Shown: positions 1 to 11,802 of the stretch, piece after piece | How positions within the stretch are numbered: the stretch's first letter is position 1 | Layout of the letters: each line of letters opens with the position of its first letter | Assembly: GCF_003086295.3 (NCBI RefSeq) | Contig: NC_092048.1 | Location: 749,001-813,000 of the forward strand | Source of the DNA: Arachis hypogaea | Taxonomy: Eukaryota; Streptophyta; Magnoliopsida; Fabales; Fabaceae | Direction: 5' to 3' | DNA length: 64,000 nucleotides | Translations under genes and position numbers: made by a program | Notes under the pieces: model-generated | What the model saw: only the letters and a program-made list of their open reading frames with translations | Told to the model about the DNA's origin: nothing | The model's database searches: none

Positions 1-325
1 GTTCCACCCAAATATTCCAAATCACTGCAAAGAACCTAGTCAGTCACCTCTTCTACTCTTGTTTTCGCTTATGCCAACCAGTCCAACTCTCAAACAGTTC
101 CCTTATTGTACCCGGAATAGCCCAAACTTCACCAAAGAACCGCAACCAACTACACCACACCTGTCATGTTAGTTCACAGAGAAGAAATAAATGCTTGACC
201 GATTCTACCTCCTTGTTACAAAGTACACAGATGTTATCAGTTGGCATAATAACGCCTAGCCTACTCAACCTCTCCTTGGTATTAACTCTACCCACAAGCA
301 CAAACCATCCAAAAAGCTCAATTAT
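1..325 (-). pseudogene. LINE reverse-transcriptase C-terminal fragment (zf-RVT region), broken
   Basis: The reverse complement reads as the zinc-binding region that follows reverse transcriptase in plant LINE ORF2 proteins. It has a leading LFGWFVLVGRVNTKERL stretch, then a Cys-x2-Cys pair (ICVLCNKEVES) and a downstream HLFLLCELT Cys motif. An in-frame TGA follows ELT, and another stop comes near the end, so it cannot be functional. The fragment runs off the left edge of the window, so its upstream part is unseen. This is a homology call by eye and the exact LINE clade is not assigned. Confidence 0.75.
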
Positions 326-1697
326 ATTTGTCTCTTTATAAAAAGATTTGGTTCTTTTTCTTAAATATTATAAAAAAATTTTGTCCTTCTTAATAATTTT
401 AGTATTAAAGGTCCCTTTTAATAATTAAATCTTCCTAACGGTCCTTTAGAATAATTTTCTCTTTAATATAATTAATAATGTTCAACAAAATTTATTTTAA
501 CATATATATTTTTGCCCTCGCTCTTAAAATTTTCTGAGTCTATCACTGTTTGGAAGACTATGACAGAAAATGCATACTTTTATTTTGTCATGTACAAAAA
601 AAAAATAAAAAAAAATTTATATTGCCATGACATTCATATTTAAAAAATCATAATTTAAATGCATTAAGTTATTTAAATTTTGATGTTTGATGATTTAAAT
701 TTATCTACAATTACATGAAAGTATGACTGTGATAAGTTCCTATTTTACTCCTTGCTTAGGAGACATTTGTTACTTTTAATTTTTAATTTTGTGAAAGGAA
801 TAGCTGAATAGATATAAGCTTCATATTTTTGTTGAATTTAAGATATATTTATGTTGAGTGTTAAAAATATTTAAGTGATTTTGACTTAATAAAAATTAAG
901 AAGGGCTATTCAATAACTAATATTCATGTGAATGTGCATTGAACCCGTCGTATTATTCTTGTATTTTTTTTAATGACTTTTTTAAAATATTCCTCTTTTT
1001 TTTATTACTTAAAAAAGATATAATAAATATCTACCCCTACTAAGAAAAAAATGCATAAATAAATTGATAAATACAATTGAATAATTAATATGATAATTAA
1101 TATGGATCAACATCTACTTAGTATATAGAACATTTTATTGTAGGACTAACCAAACTGCAAACCTATAAATTAGTGGGACCCAACTTTGTAGAACATGCTG
1201 TCTAGTTTTACGTGCATAGTTTCTTACCTTCTTTCAATGTCGACATGTATCTTTCTATAGGTGTAGAAAGAATCTTTGTTCTACACGGTAGAACTCACCT
1301 TGTTTGTTTTTGTTGTTAAAAGGTATACAAGGAATTCACTCCTCACATTTCTATGGTATTTCCGGGAATTGAAATTCCAAGAGAGAGAGACTTGCATTGG
1401 GTCCCAAAGAAGACAAAGTTTTGGTGAGCCTCTGCTTTTGCAGAATATATTTTCAACATTATACCCCACAAAAATAATTATTACCATTGTGATAATGAAA
1501 AAATATGAAATAAACTAGACTTGTTTTGTTACAGGAGTCAAGGGGAATATGACTTGATTGGCCTTTAAAGGTACAATATTTGTCTTTGTCTCAATTACTA
1601 CGATGCTTCCTTCCTCCAAAAAGGACTTTCAATCCAACTTCTCAGAATATTTCTTCTCTGCACACAGTCTCTTCCAATCTTCACTTCAACTTCGTCA
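326..1697. other. AT-rich spacer and upstream region of the TNL gene
   Basis: No convincing coding sequence. The two short ORFs at 1276-1518 and 1281-1487 overlap on opposite strands, lack recognisable domains and have spacer-like composition. A short perfect inverted repeat (GTGTAGAA, 10-nt loop, TTCTACAC) lies at 1261-1286. The last 150 bases become less AT-rich and probably contain the TNL promoter and 5' leader. No TATA box could be fixed with confidence. Confidence 0.5.
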
Positions 1698-4600
1698 ATG
1701 GAGTGCAGGAGCATCCAAAGCATGGCATCAAGCAGCACAAGACCCAAATATGACGTGTTTGTGAGCTTCAGAGGTGAGGACGTACGCAACACCTTCGCTG
1801 ATCATCTATTTGCAGCTTTCCGTAGAAACGGAATAGTTGCATTCAGGGACGATAGGAATCTGTTGCAAGGACAGCACATCTCCACTGAGCTGGTGCAAGC
1901 AATTGAAGGATCTCAGGTTCTCATTGTCATCTTCTCTAAAAACTATGCTACCTCTTCATGGTGCTTGCAGGAACTCGCTAAGATGCTTGATTGCAGCAAT
2001 ACGATAACAGAACCAAATCTGTTGCCTATTTTCTACGATGTGACTCCGTCTGAGGTGCGTAAACAGACCGGAAACTATGGGAAAGCCTTGGCTGAGCATG
2101 AAGAAAGATTCAAAGATAACTCAAACATGGTGCAACAGTGGAGGGAATCTCTGCTGCAAGTGGCCAATCTCTCTGGTTGGGATATACAAAATAAGTAAGT
2201 AATCTTTCCTAAATTCCATTACTATCTTTGTGAAATAGATTATCTATACATGAATAAGTTGATTAAACAAAATCACCTTTTATTGCTCTCGTTTTCTCTT
2301 TGTTTTAGGTTGTCTTATATAAGAAAATGAGCTTACAAGTTCATTTTCTCTTTGTTCTTTCAGGCAGGAGAATGGAGAGATTGAAAAAATTGTTAAAAGG
2401 GTAAGAAGCAAACTAGGTTGCAATTTGTCAAGTGTGGATGGGTTGGTTGGGATGCAATCTCGTGTGGAACAATTGGAAAACCTGATTGATTTCAACTCCG
2501 ATAATGAAGTTCGGGTTGTAGGCGTTTGTGGCATGGGTGGGATAGGAAAGTCAACACTTGCTAGGGTGGTGTATGGTAGAAACCTTCATAAATTTGGTGC
2601 TCATTGTTTTGTTGACGATATAAGCAAAGTTTTTCGTGGAGTTGGTCTACTTTCTCTACAAAAGCAACTTGTTTGTCAAATTACAAATGGAGAGATCCAA
2701 GATATATACAATCATTACGAGGCTAATAGTTTGATAAAAACTATGCTACGCTGTCAAAAGGCTCTGATTGTTCTAGATAATGCTGATGATGTTGAACAGT
2801 TAGAGAACCTTGGCGTGACTCGTGATTGTCTATATCCAGGAAGCAGAATTGTAGTAACTTCTAGAGATCAACATGTCTTGAACTCTTTTGGGCTAGATCA
2901 AACATACAAAGTTCAACTCTTGAATGAGGATGAAGCTCATCAATTGTTCTGTGAAAAAGCTTTTAATGATAATATAATTATAAGTTGTGACGAGATTAGC
3001 AGAGAGTACAAAAAGTTGACGGATCTTGCACTTGAATATGCTCAAGGCCTTCCCTTGGCGATCAAAGTTTTGGGGTCATATCTACGCGGTCGAGATATCT
3101 CTGTATGGAGAAGTGCCTTAGATAGACTGAAAAATAATCCAAAGAAGGAAATCGCAGATGTGCTTCAACTTAGTTTTGATGGATTGGAACCCATGGAAAA
3201 GGAAATATTTTTGGACATTGCTTGTTTCTTTAACCACGAATATAAATTGTCTGTGGAAGACATGTTGTACTGTCGTGGTCTTCATCCAAAGATTGGAATA
3301 AGTGTACTCATCGATAAATCATTAATAACAATTGATGGAGACTATATTAGAATGCATGACCTGTTGCAAGAGTTAGGCATGAGAATAGTTCGGCAAAGTG
3401 CTCCAAATGAGCCATGGAAGTGGAGTAGGATATGGTGCAAAGAGGATTTTCAACGTATTATGTTTGGAAATACGGTATGCAGTTTTAAAAATTTTTCAAT
3501 TTTATAGAGTTAATAGGTAATTGAAATAGTCTAATATTTTTGTGGCTTTTTTGTATTTAGGTAATTGATGATGTTAAGGCCGTTCAATTGAGGGGATTAT
3601 ATGATGAAGAAAGAAATATGACATTAAGAGCTGAAACATTATCAAGAATGAAACGACTTGAATTTCTCGAAATAAAAAGTGTTAGTTTTTCTGGAAGTTT
3701 TAATAGCATTTCTAGCGAATTGCGATATCTCGAGTGGGAAGAATATCCGTTTACGTATTTTCCATCATGTTGTAAGCTATCCAAGCTTGTGAAATTAGTC
3801 TTGCAAAAGAGCAACATCAAGCAACTATGGGATGGCACAATGGTACTACTAATAAATAAAATAAGCTTCAGATATTTTGAAGTTATCAAACAAATAAGTG
3901 AAAGTGTAATTAATGATGTTTGTTTTTTCCAATTGTGCAACAGTGTCCGGACAATTTGAAGGAATTGGATCTCTCTGACTCCAAAAATCTTGTGAAGACT
4001 CCAAACCTTAGCCAGGCTCCAAATCTTGAGGTGCTGATCCTTAGAGAATGTAGAAAGCTTAAGCACATACATCCATCAACTGGAGACCTAAGAAAACTTG
4101 TTGAGTTAGATTTGAGTGAGTGCACAAGTTTAATGAGCTTCCCCATCACTGTATTCGGTATATCTTCACTAAAATATGTTAATCTGAGCGGGTGCTCAAG
4201 ATTATTTAGTGGGAAAGAGCTGGAAAATGGAAGTGAGAGTGGTATCCAATGCCAATCGACAGTATGGTCCACTTTTAAAAGGCTTAAGCTTAGGTTACCA
4301 TTCCATTTCTTCAATTCTTCTAAAAGTAGATACAACCATGTGTTCCGTCTGTGGAGGCTTTCTGTGGCTCGCTTAAGCTGCGTGTATTCTCTTGACCTAA
4401 GTTATTGTAATCTGCATACTATCCCTGAGGCCATATCATCCTTACATTATTTAGAGATCTTAGATTTCAGGGGAAACAATATAGTTAGAGTACCTGATTT
4501 CATAAACAAGCTTCCCAGACTGATAGTGTTGAAGTTAGATAACTGCAAACGGCTAATGTATGTAGATGAGTTCCCGTTGCCATTCCCCTATCCAGCGGTA

Positions 4601-5254
4601 GAGCGAACAAAACTTGTGAAATGGGGAGAATTGAGGATGTGGAACTGCCCGAAAATAGTAGAGAAGGAAAGGCTGAGTGGAATGGGTAGTTCATGGATGA
4701 GAGAGTACATTAAGGTGCGTGCGTGTTGTTGTTGCCATTATTGCTGCTCTTGTTTACGGGCTGTGCATCTAATCATTAGGGTTGTTTGTGTTTTGTGGTT
4801 ACAGGTACACAATGAATCCCTTGGTAGACTTGCTATTGTAATTCCAGGGAGTGGAGCTCCAATTCCAAGGTGGTTTAAGCATCAGAATAAGGGGGCAGAT
4901 AATTCAATGTGGATAGAATCATTTCCGAATGCCAATGACAATGATTGGATTGGCATTGCCCTTTGTGCCGAGATTCTTGTTCAGTTTGCACCACCCGTTG
5001 CCATTGAGCTCTACTTTTACGACCAAACAGAAAAAGTCAATCTCAAGCACCTTGTTTGTCTTGAAAAGGAGGAGGAGGTGAGGGGTGAATTGGTTCACCT
5101 CTGCCTATTCTATTTTTCTCGCCAACTACTCATTCGGGATGGAAAGCAGCATGATCTTGATGGATCCCGCTTTGAATTCAAAGAATTTAACCACCGCTAT
5201 GTGGAAGTGAAGAAGTGGGGAATGCGTGTGGTACTGAACCAGGATTTGGAGTAA
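1698..5254 (+). CDS. TIR-NBS-LRR (TNL) disease resistance protein with C-JID domain
   Basis: Intracellular immune receptor. Exons joined by eye: 1698-2194, 2364-3474, 3561-3842, 3944-4714, 4805-5254. All introns are GT-AG and the sum is 3111 nt = 1036 aa plus stop, with no internal stop. TIR domain about residues 17-165, with catalytic-type Glu92 in SSWCLQEL and an intact BB loop. NB-ARC: P-loop GMGGIGKST 222-230, kinase-2 LIVLDNADD 300-308, RNBS-B GSRIVVTSRD, GLPL 394-397, MHD 496-498. A modest set of LRRs follows (NLKELDLSDSKNL type). The C-terminus carries the post-LRR jelly-roll domain seen in TNLs, marked by IPGSGAPIPRWFKHQ. The last intron (90 nt) is a multiple of three with no stop, so retention would keep the frame. 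A second Met at residue 9 is an alternative start. All nucleotide-binding motifs are intact, so it is probably functional; the pathogen recognised cannot be inferred. Confidence 0.93.
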
Positions 5255-6407
5255 CCCAACTCTGGTAGATATTGATTTAGTTTGATTATTGCCCAATTCA
5301 CAGGTATTCTTTCATCATCTCAATGTCCAATCTTTTCCAACCTTTGACATTTACATCACCAAATTAAACATTGTTTTTCTGTTTTCTTTTCCCATTCACG
5401 TAATCATTTTTCTTCAGGGTCTCTATGTCATTTTGAAATATAAACGGTTTATCTACAACTTCTCTATTTTTCTTTTCTTCCCGTGTTCTATATTTCTGCT
5501 ATTGTTACTGTTATTGTCACTCTACGCTGCTATGTTATTCGAGTATGAAGCTTTTGAAGCTTGGCTGAAATTGTCTAATCTATGTCCTTGCTGCAGAGAA
5601 GAGGATTGAGATATGTTGAGAGTGATTCATAATTAATATGAGTAACTGGAACTCATCAGAGAAGAATTTGTTGGTGTTCATGCTACCATGTTGCTGAAAT
5701 GCAATTGCCTTTCTTGGAAAAATTTGATGCAAATGGTGATATCCATGTTTCAAAATAAAGTAGTGGTCTTTATTCATGTGTAGAGACATTTTTAGTGGTT
5801 ATTGGCTTTACTTCTATATTTGCCTCCACTTGATGTTATCAGTAAGTTGAGACTCTTGTTTGACTTCTATTTAAAAAAAAAAGAAAAGAAAAAGGAGACT
5901 GAGAAATGTGAATGTGATATGTAAACTCTGCGAGGCAGTAGAGTATTATATACGTTGTTGCAATTATCAATTATCCATGGAAAAGAACCAACTTATTTTG
6001 TAGCATTGTTGTATCAGTTGTGATTGCTTTGCTTCTAGCGGTACTTGCATATCTGTGAGCTTAATTAATGTAAAGATTTCAACATGCTTCACAGGACCTT
6101 GTGCAAGTGGAGCAGTTGCAAACTTTGCATAAGATTTTTTGAGTAGCCAGGTAAACTATTAAATGAAAAATGCTTATGAATGAAAAAGATAATAAGATAG
6201 GACGAAAAAGGTGTAATAATGCACATTAGCATTTATACCATATATATATTACCGTTTAATCTATGACATTGTCAATATACTAAAATGATCACACCAAAAA
6301 TAAACTAGTAATAGTATTATCGATAACGCATGAACTAAAAGTTAAGATGAAGTATACAGACAAAAAAAAGAATAAACTACATAATTAATATGAATTAAAG
6401 TTCAAAC
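5255..6407. other. 3' flank of TNL gene and convergent spacer
   Basis: Contains the probable TNL 3'UTR. Pyrimidine-rich stretches ending in CAG near 5418 and 5597 could be 3'UTR intron acceptors, which are common in TNL genes, but no coding sequence can be supported. The lower part (about 6150-6407) is the probable 3'UTR of the convergent zinc-finger gene. The ORF at 5289-5609 is low-complexity and hydrophobic and was rejected. Confidence 0.45.
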
Positions 6408-7325
6408 TTAAAGCTTAAGTGACAAATCAAGCCCCGGAGACTCAGAACTAGAGGGTTCATTATCTGGCTTGGGATCCTGATCATCCTTTGCATGGCAAGT
6501 GAGACTTGTAGCAACATTGTTGGTAGAAGAATCTCCTAATTGGGAAGTATTTCCATTACCACCATTATCATCTTCTTTTCTCAAATTCGAAGAACTTGCT
6601 TGAATTCCACTAACCCCGCCTACTTCATTATTTGGTTGCAAACCCTCAATACTTAACCTATCAAGTGCTAATGATGATGATGAACCAAGAATCCTCTGCG
6701 TTGACCAATTATGATTACGACCAAACCTAAGACCAGCAGACCAAGGATAAGAAGGTTTGTGAATCATAGACTCCACTCTTACCCCAAGTGTCCTATTATA
6801 GGACCCATATAAAGATGGTGTGAAAAAGCTATGGTAAGGATAATATGGAAAGTGAGGGTGACCAAAAGCACCCGTGTCCATCCCTTGGCGACGTTTCGCT
6901 ATCGCACGCTCTTGTTTGTGGGCATTTTGGTGCCCACCAAGGGCTTGAGAGGACGAGAACTCTCTCTTGCAAAAATTGCAAGAGAAAGTTTTCGGCTCTG
7001 AAGTCCTTTCTTTTTCTTCAGTGTTTTCATCTTTTCCTTCGTCAACATTATTATTATTAGTCCAAGTTGACGATGATCCCATCACCCTCTTCCCGGTGTT
7101 GAAAAAATCAAGCTCTTTCACGTTGGAAGAACATCGAATCGATGAAACATCGTTGTTGGAGAGCTTCACAAAATCCAACATCCTTTCCATATTATTATTG
7201 GAATTTGAGGCTTGGTCTGGTTCAGAAGCTAGATCATTGTCCCTTGTGTTGTTATCAATCCCTTGGAAGGTGGCAGAGATGCTAGAGGATTCAGAAGGAC
7301 AAGCATCAGAACTTTGTGCTGCCAT
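6408..7325 (-). CDS. Single C2H2 zinc-finger protein with EAR repression motif
   Basis: Probable nuclear transcriptional repressor of 305 aa, intronless, as is usual for plant one-finger (C1-1i) proteins. The single finger has Cys116, Cys119, His132, His136 and the plant-specific QALGGH helix (127-132), followed by QNAHKQER and a basic AKRR stretch. The last residues are DLSLKL, a classical LxLxL EAR motif that recruits TOPLESS-type co-repressors. N- and C-terminal regions are Ser/Asn-rich and low complexity. The start is the first ATG after a TATA-like element about 70 nt upstream. Relatives include Arabidopsis ZFP and KNUCKLES/LATE-type developmental regulators; the exact orthologue cannot be chosen by eye. 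Confidence 0.9.
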   Translation of the reverse strand: MAAQSSDACPSESSSISATFQGIDNNTRDNDLASEPDQASNSNNNMERMLDFVKLSNNDVSSIRCSSNVKELDFFNTGKRVMGSSSTWTNNNNVDEGKDENTEEKERTSEPKTFSCNFCKREFSSSQALGGHQNAHKQERAIAKRRQGMDTGAFGHPHFPYYPYHSFFTPSLYGSYNRTLGVRVESMIHKPSYPWSAGLRFGRNHNWSTQRILGSSSSLALDRLSIEGLQPNNEVGGVSGIQASSSNLRKEDDNGGNGNTSQLGDSSTNNVATSLTCHAKDDQDPKPDNEPSSSESPGLDLSLKL

Positions 7326-7393
7326 GGCTCAAGAGAGAAAGAGATGTTGCAATTTTGAATTTGAATACGTATTGATAGTGGCATGATTAAAGG

Positions 7394-7404
7394 TTATTTA
7401 TATA
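7394..7404 (-). promoter_or_regulatory. TATA box of the C2H2-EAR gene
   Basis: The minus strand reads TATATAAATAA about 70 nt upstream of the start codon, a good match to the plant TATA consensus at a normal distance given a short 5' leader. No transcription start was observed. Confidence 0.55.
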
Positions 7405-9835
7405 AAAACTTGTATTGTATAGTGTTGATTAGAGTTTGTAGTTGTGCACAATATTAAAAGGTTTAATTTAATATACTGAGATCTTTATAATTACAGAAAT
7501 CGGTTCTACTCTTCTAATTAATATCTTTGTATTAACTTAGAAAATCTTTGAATTAAATTTGACTGATTGGCTACGTGATTTGGGAGGGTTATGTGCTTTT
7601 ATTGCTACTAATAATTGTGTGTTCTATTTTAAACTTTTAGTGCAAGTTGATAAAACTCGGTTATTACAAATAACTTGCTTATTTTGGTGTTTTATACAGA
7701 TATCTTGAACAAATGAAAAATTACTTTCCTTTTTCAGCTGTCTCTTGCTGAGCAAACTTGTTTGATAAGGCAATTTTTATTACCATCTTCTGTCCACTTG
7801 TGTGGAATAAATTTTCACGTCTTAATGATTCGGTTCTAATTTGCAATTGGAAAGAATTGCTTGCACCGGTTCATCGTTACAATTTCAAAGTACTAAACAA
7901 TAATATCTGTGTAAAAAAATTGATTTGATAATCTTCAACTAATTCGGGCTGTCAATTAAGTAATTTTCTTGAAGTTTTTTTCTCATTAATGAGTTTGCTA
8001 ACGGAATGAGATCGAATCTTTGGTATTTAATTCTTGTTACTGTCGGATAACACTACCTCTTTAAAGAAGATACATGTATGAATGTATGTATGTATTTTTC
8101 CAATTTTAGAAAATAAAATTTGACTTTTGTTTTAGAATAAGAAAAAAAATGTTATGTGAGCAAATTATTTTTGTAAACAAGTTCAACAAGTCTTTTTTCT
8201 TTTTCTTCTTATGCCTTTGTTCCTTCTCAATTGATTTTTATTATGCCAATAAACTATTGGAACAATTTGTTTACAGTGGGATTTTACTTTAGAAGGTAAA
8301 ATAAGGGAGTTTTATCGTTAGATCAAATTAGAACTAATTTTTCATTCAAAGGTGAATATTTGATGAATATTTTATTTCCTGATTATTTTCCACATTCACT
8401 ACATTAATATTACTAAGAGTTGAGTTCAATCCAAATAGTTATATTTATTGCCAGAAATTTGCAAATAAAAGATATTTAGAAGAAGTAAAGATAAGTAGAA
8501 AGTAACCTACAATTTTTTTATTTTATATTTTTTAATTATTACCAAAATAAATAAATAATTTAAATTTAATAAATATATAACTATAAATATTATATATATA
8601 AAATTATAAATATTAAATTAAATATAATAATTTTGTGTTATTAACTTATTATCTATTCGGTATTAATAAGCTGGGGAGAATGAAGATCTGATTTGGTCAA
8701 AAGACACGGGAGCGTTTAATGGGATTTTTTTTTTAGACTGCAGGTGAATATTATGATTCAAGGGTTTCTATTTTTGGTAAGTTTCTGTCTGATATTCAAG
8801 GCTTTAATGCTCACAATGGTGGTTTTTCTACTGAAAAAGAAATAGTGGAAATTCAAGTGGTGCAATAATTGGTTCATGCCTGTCAATGGAGCTGATCGAA
8901 GTCTGACCCAATGGGTGCAATATAAGAATATGACAACACTATTGTTACCAGAATAATCATTAGTTAACTCAAGTTTCCAACAAGACATCATGAATCATGA
9001 TTCAAGAGGACTCATGTAATGTGCACAACTTTATCAATATTATTATTAGCTTTGTTGACAACACACCTCAGTAGAAGATCTATTTCTCCCATTAATTATT
9101 ATAAAATAAATGTGCAAATGATATTTATTATACATAATAGCTAAAACAACAGCAAAAAAAGACAGAAATAAGAAGTGGCATAATAATATATGCATGGGTG
9201 TGTCTTCACCAAACAACAAAGCTTTTCTGAATAGTTTGACTCTTGATAAACTCAATCAACCAAGTGAAAATGGAGTAACTATAAGCTTAGATACATCTCT
9301 CAACTTTCCTCTATCTAACCTTCAAATTTTCACTACTATCAAGCACACAGGAATACCAGAACTGACTTCAGTGACTTGTACAGAACACTTGGTAAGAAAG
9401 CAAGATAGGAATTTTTTCAATTCATTGCAAGCATCATATAGATGATATCGCACTACAGGGTATAGAGTATTCTTAGAAAAAACAAATGAGTTAGATTGTA
9501 AATTAAATTCCTCATAACATTCATCCTTCAATGGACAAGTTAGTGAATTCCCGGTTTAGATAGTCTGGATAGAATCATAGAAGCATTGATGAGATATATT
9601 AGGTAAAACAAGTTTCATAACTCAGTAAGGAAGAAACAAGGAACAAAATGCATTATTATATATATAGAGATAGTTACATCAAAAATGTTTAAAACTAGAC
9701 AGAGTGTACAATCATACCTAACTGAAGAGATACATAAGTACAGTTAAGAATGCGTTCGACAGTTATGTGCAATTTTATGTCTCCTCTTGTAAATGAAATG
9801 ATCCTTGGACATTACAGTAAATGTGGGGGAATGCA
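7405..9835. other. Spacer between the C2H2 gene and the trihelix gene
   Basis: Mostly AT-rich with no supportable gene. 8577-8625 resembles the 23-bp units of the tandem repeat at 48569-48707. 8700-9530 is less AT-rich and holds short ORFs (8758-8991, 9194-9445) without recognisable domains; it may be an old gene or transposon remnant. The upper end (about 9540-9835) is the probable 3'UTR of the trihelix gene. Confidence 0.4.
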
Positions 9836-11179
9836 TCATCCATCAACAATGAATTGATCTTCTTGATTGTCTCCCTCAACCCTGGTGTCACCATGAACCA
9901 TTCCGTTTACATGATGCAAATTTTGCATCATTTGTGAAAGATAATGGTTGCTAGCACTAGTATGATCAGATAAACCAGCAGGTTGAGCAGTCCATTGTGA
10001 GAATATACCAAGTAACTGGCTAGTAAGGTTTTGTTGCTCATGAAGTATTCGGGTTTGCATTTGGCCCATCTCTGCTCGGTGCTGATTTAGCATCTCATCA
10101 ACCCTCTTCTTCCATTCTAGCCTCCTGCAATTCATTCTCTCTTCCCGTTCCCTCTCACGAATCAACTCTTCATCTCTTCTTTTCCTTTCCATCTCTTCGT
10201 TCTCCTTCTCCATAGCTTCCCACTTAGGCATCCACTGCCTCCTTGCCTTCATCCTATCCTTCTCCCTCTCCTCCAGTCTCTTCTCCCACTGCTTATCAAG
10301 CTCCACTCGGACGTTCTCCCTCCTTTGTCTCTCCCTTTCTCTATCCATCTCACGCTGCTCAAATCGAGCCTCCATTTCCCTCAACTGTCTCAGCTGGTTA
10401 GCTAGAAACCTCCATGCCTTCTTTTCCATCCCCTTAACCACCTTCCTCTTCTTCTTCAAATTCAACCCCGTCAATTCCCCATTTTCACACACATACCCGT
10501 TCTCCACATCATCCCTCGCTCGACTGCCACCACTCCCATTACAATTCTCCTCCCCTTCCTCAACATCATACTCAAACCCCAAACCCATCACTTCATTGTC
10601 CATAGCAGCCCCAAAATCCCCATCCTCACCATGACCAATCTGCTCAAACTCAACTATATCCATTTCCCCACCCCCACCACCACCACTACCATCAATAAAC
10701 CCATCTCCGTGATCATGATCGTGATCTCGATCCCCGTCAACGACCGCCATCAAATCACCACCACTACCATGACCACCAACACCAAGTGGGACATCCCCAA
10801 ACACATCCTTGTACCTCAGAAAATTAGACCAATGCGTGAGTCCCTCCACCCAATCAAAATCACCATCACAATCCCCACCGTGAGAAGAACCGTTCTCCGA
10901 CCCGGAGAACTCAGGCTTCTTGATCTTCTGCTTAACAAGGAGGTACTGGTGGCGCATGTTCTGCACTTTTGTGGACACGTCCTTCCAGGACCACTGCCAA
11001 GGGAACGCGACAGGGTCGCGGAGGTGGTGGATCGTGTTGACGTGACAGGCGATTGGCTTGAACTTCTTCTCGCGAGTTCTCATCTTCGCCAGCGTGCCGT
11101 CACCGACCATCTCGCCATACTTGTCGATTAGGGTTTTCTCCTCCGCTTCCGTCCATTTCTTCCGTCGAGGAGGAATCAT
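9836..11179 (-). CDS. Trihelix / Myb-SANT-like DNA-binding protein, intronless
   Basis: Predicted nuclear transcription factor, 447 aa. Residues about 7-90 form a trihelix/SANT-like DNA-binding domain with the regularly spaced tryptophans of that fold (KKWTEAEEKTL early, then FPWQWSWKDVS), followed by RHQYLLVKQKIKK. Residues about 100-220 are Asp/Gly/His-rich, including a DHDHDHGDG run and a run of six Gly. A nuclear-localisation-like LKKKRKVVKGMEKK follows, then a long Arg/Glu-rich coiled coil (about 255-375) as in many trihelix proteins. The C-terminus is Gln/His-rich. The start is the ATG directly before the basic PPRRKKW stretch. I recognise the family but not the individual orthologue. 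Confidence 0.88.
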   Translation of the reverse strand: MIPPRRKKWTEAEEKTLIDKYGEMVGDGTLAKMRTREKKFKPIACHVNTIHHLRDPVAFPWQWSWKDVSTKVQNMRHQYLLVKQKIKKPEFSGSENGSSHGGDCDGDFDWVEGLTHWSNFLRYKDVFGDVPLGVGGHGSGGDLMAVVDGDRDHDHDHGDGFIDGSGGGGGGEMDIVEFEQIGHGEDGDFGAAMDNEVMGLGFEYDVEEGEENCNGSGGSRARDDVENGYVCENGELTGLNLKKKRKVVKGMEKKAWRFLANQLRQLREMEARFEQREMDRERERQRRENVRVELDKQWEKRLEEREKDRMKARRQWMPKWEAMEKENEEMERKRRDEELIREREREERMNCRRLEWKKRVDEMLNQHRAEMGQMQTRILHEQQNLTSQLLGIFSQWTAQPAGLSDHTSASNHYLSQMMQNLHHVNGMVHGDTRVEGDNQEDQFIVDG

Positions 11180-11720
11180 CTCAAACCAATCCCGATTACG
11201 GTAACGTTAACGGTCACGGCGGTGAAGTTGGTGTTGGTGATGCTGCCTCCTTCTTCTTCTTGTTCGGCTTCGTCAAGCACCAAAACCTTGTCGTGTATCG
11301 ATTCTGATTGCATCGAGAACGGGAAAATAGCGCAACTCGCTTGAATTTTGATTGGTTTCGAATTCAGAATTTTAACCTAGCGAATGAACGATTGATTGTC
11401 TCTGAAAATGGAGAGGAGCAACATGATGGCGGTGGTGGCTTACCTAGTGGAGCTTCGGAGGAGGAATCCAAATAGAAGGAGCTGGGCGCTGAGTGTGGTA
11501 ACAACAATGATTTTCGCGGAAAGTTGGATTTTTCCTGAGGAAGTGAAACTAGTTGATGTGGCTAACTGGGGTGGGATTGAAACTCACAAGCACTCGTGTG
11601 CAAAGAAAGCAGAAAATTTCCCAGCTAATTTTACTTTTGCTTTCTTTCTTTTTATTTTTCTTTTCTTCAATTTTTTAAAATAAAAAATTTAAAAATATTT
11701 TTAGAAAATTTTAAACAACT
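11180..11720. other. Upstream region of the trihelix gene
   Basis: GC-richer than the spacers and probably holds the 5' leader and promoter of the minus-strand trihelix gene. A plus-strand ORF at 11396-11683 (95 aa) ends in a low-complexity Phe-rich tail and has no family signature; I treat it as chance. The A/T-rich 11640-11720 directly precedes the tRNA-Ser gene. Confidence 0.4.
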
Positions 11721-11802
11721 GTGGGCATGCCGGAGTGGTTATCGGGCATGACTAGAAATCATGTGGGCTCTGCCCGCGCAGGTTCGAATCCTGCTGCTCA
11801 CG
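11721..11802 (+). tRNA. tRNA-Ser (anticodon AGA)
   Basis: 82-nt class II tRNA. The acceptor stem pairs GTGGGCA with TGCTCAC (one G-U pair), with discriminator G. The anticodon loop CTAGAAA gives anticodon AGA. There is a long variable arm (GTGGGCTCTGCCCGC) and a T-arm with GGTTCGAATCC. A-box and B-box promoter elements are intact. A TTTT run directly downstream can act as the RNA polymerase III terminator. No intron. Confidence 0.95.

Noticed and set aside
3584..4335. Minus-strand ORFs (162 and 141 aa) over the LRR exons
   Set aside because: Leu-rich shadows with no family signature; the plus strand gives a complete TNL.
6967..7386. 139-aa plus-strand ORF over the C2H2 gene
   Set aside because: Opposite-strand shadow; the minus frame has the finger and EAR motif.
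10631..11131. 166-aa plus-strand ORF over the trihelix gene
   Set aside because: Thr/Ile-rich shadow of the Asp/Gly/His-rich region on the minus strand.
11396..11683. 95-aa plus-strand ORF upstream of the trihelix gene
   Set aside because: No domain, Phe-run tail, crosses into AT-rich spacer; probably chance in the gene's 5' region.
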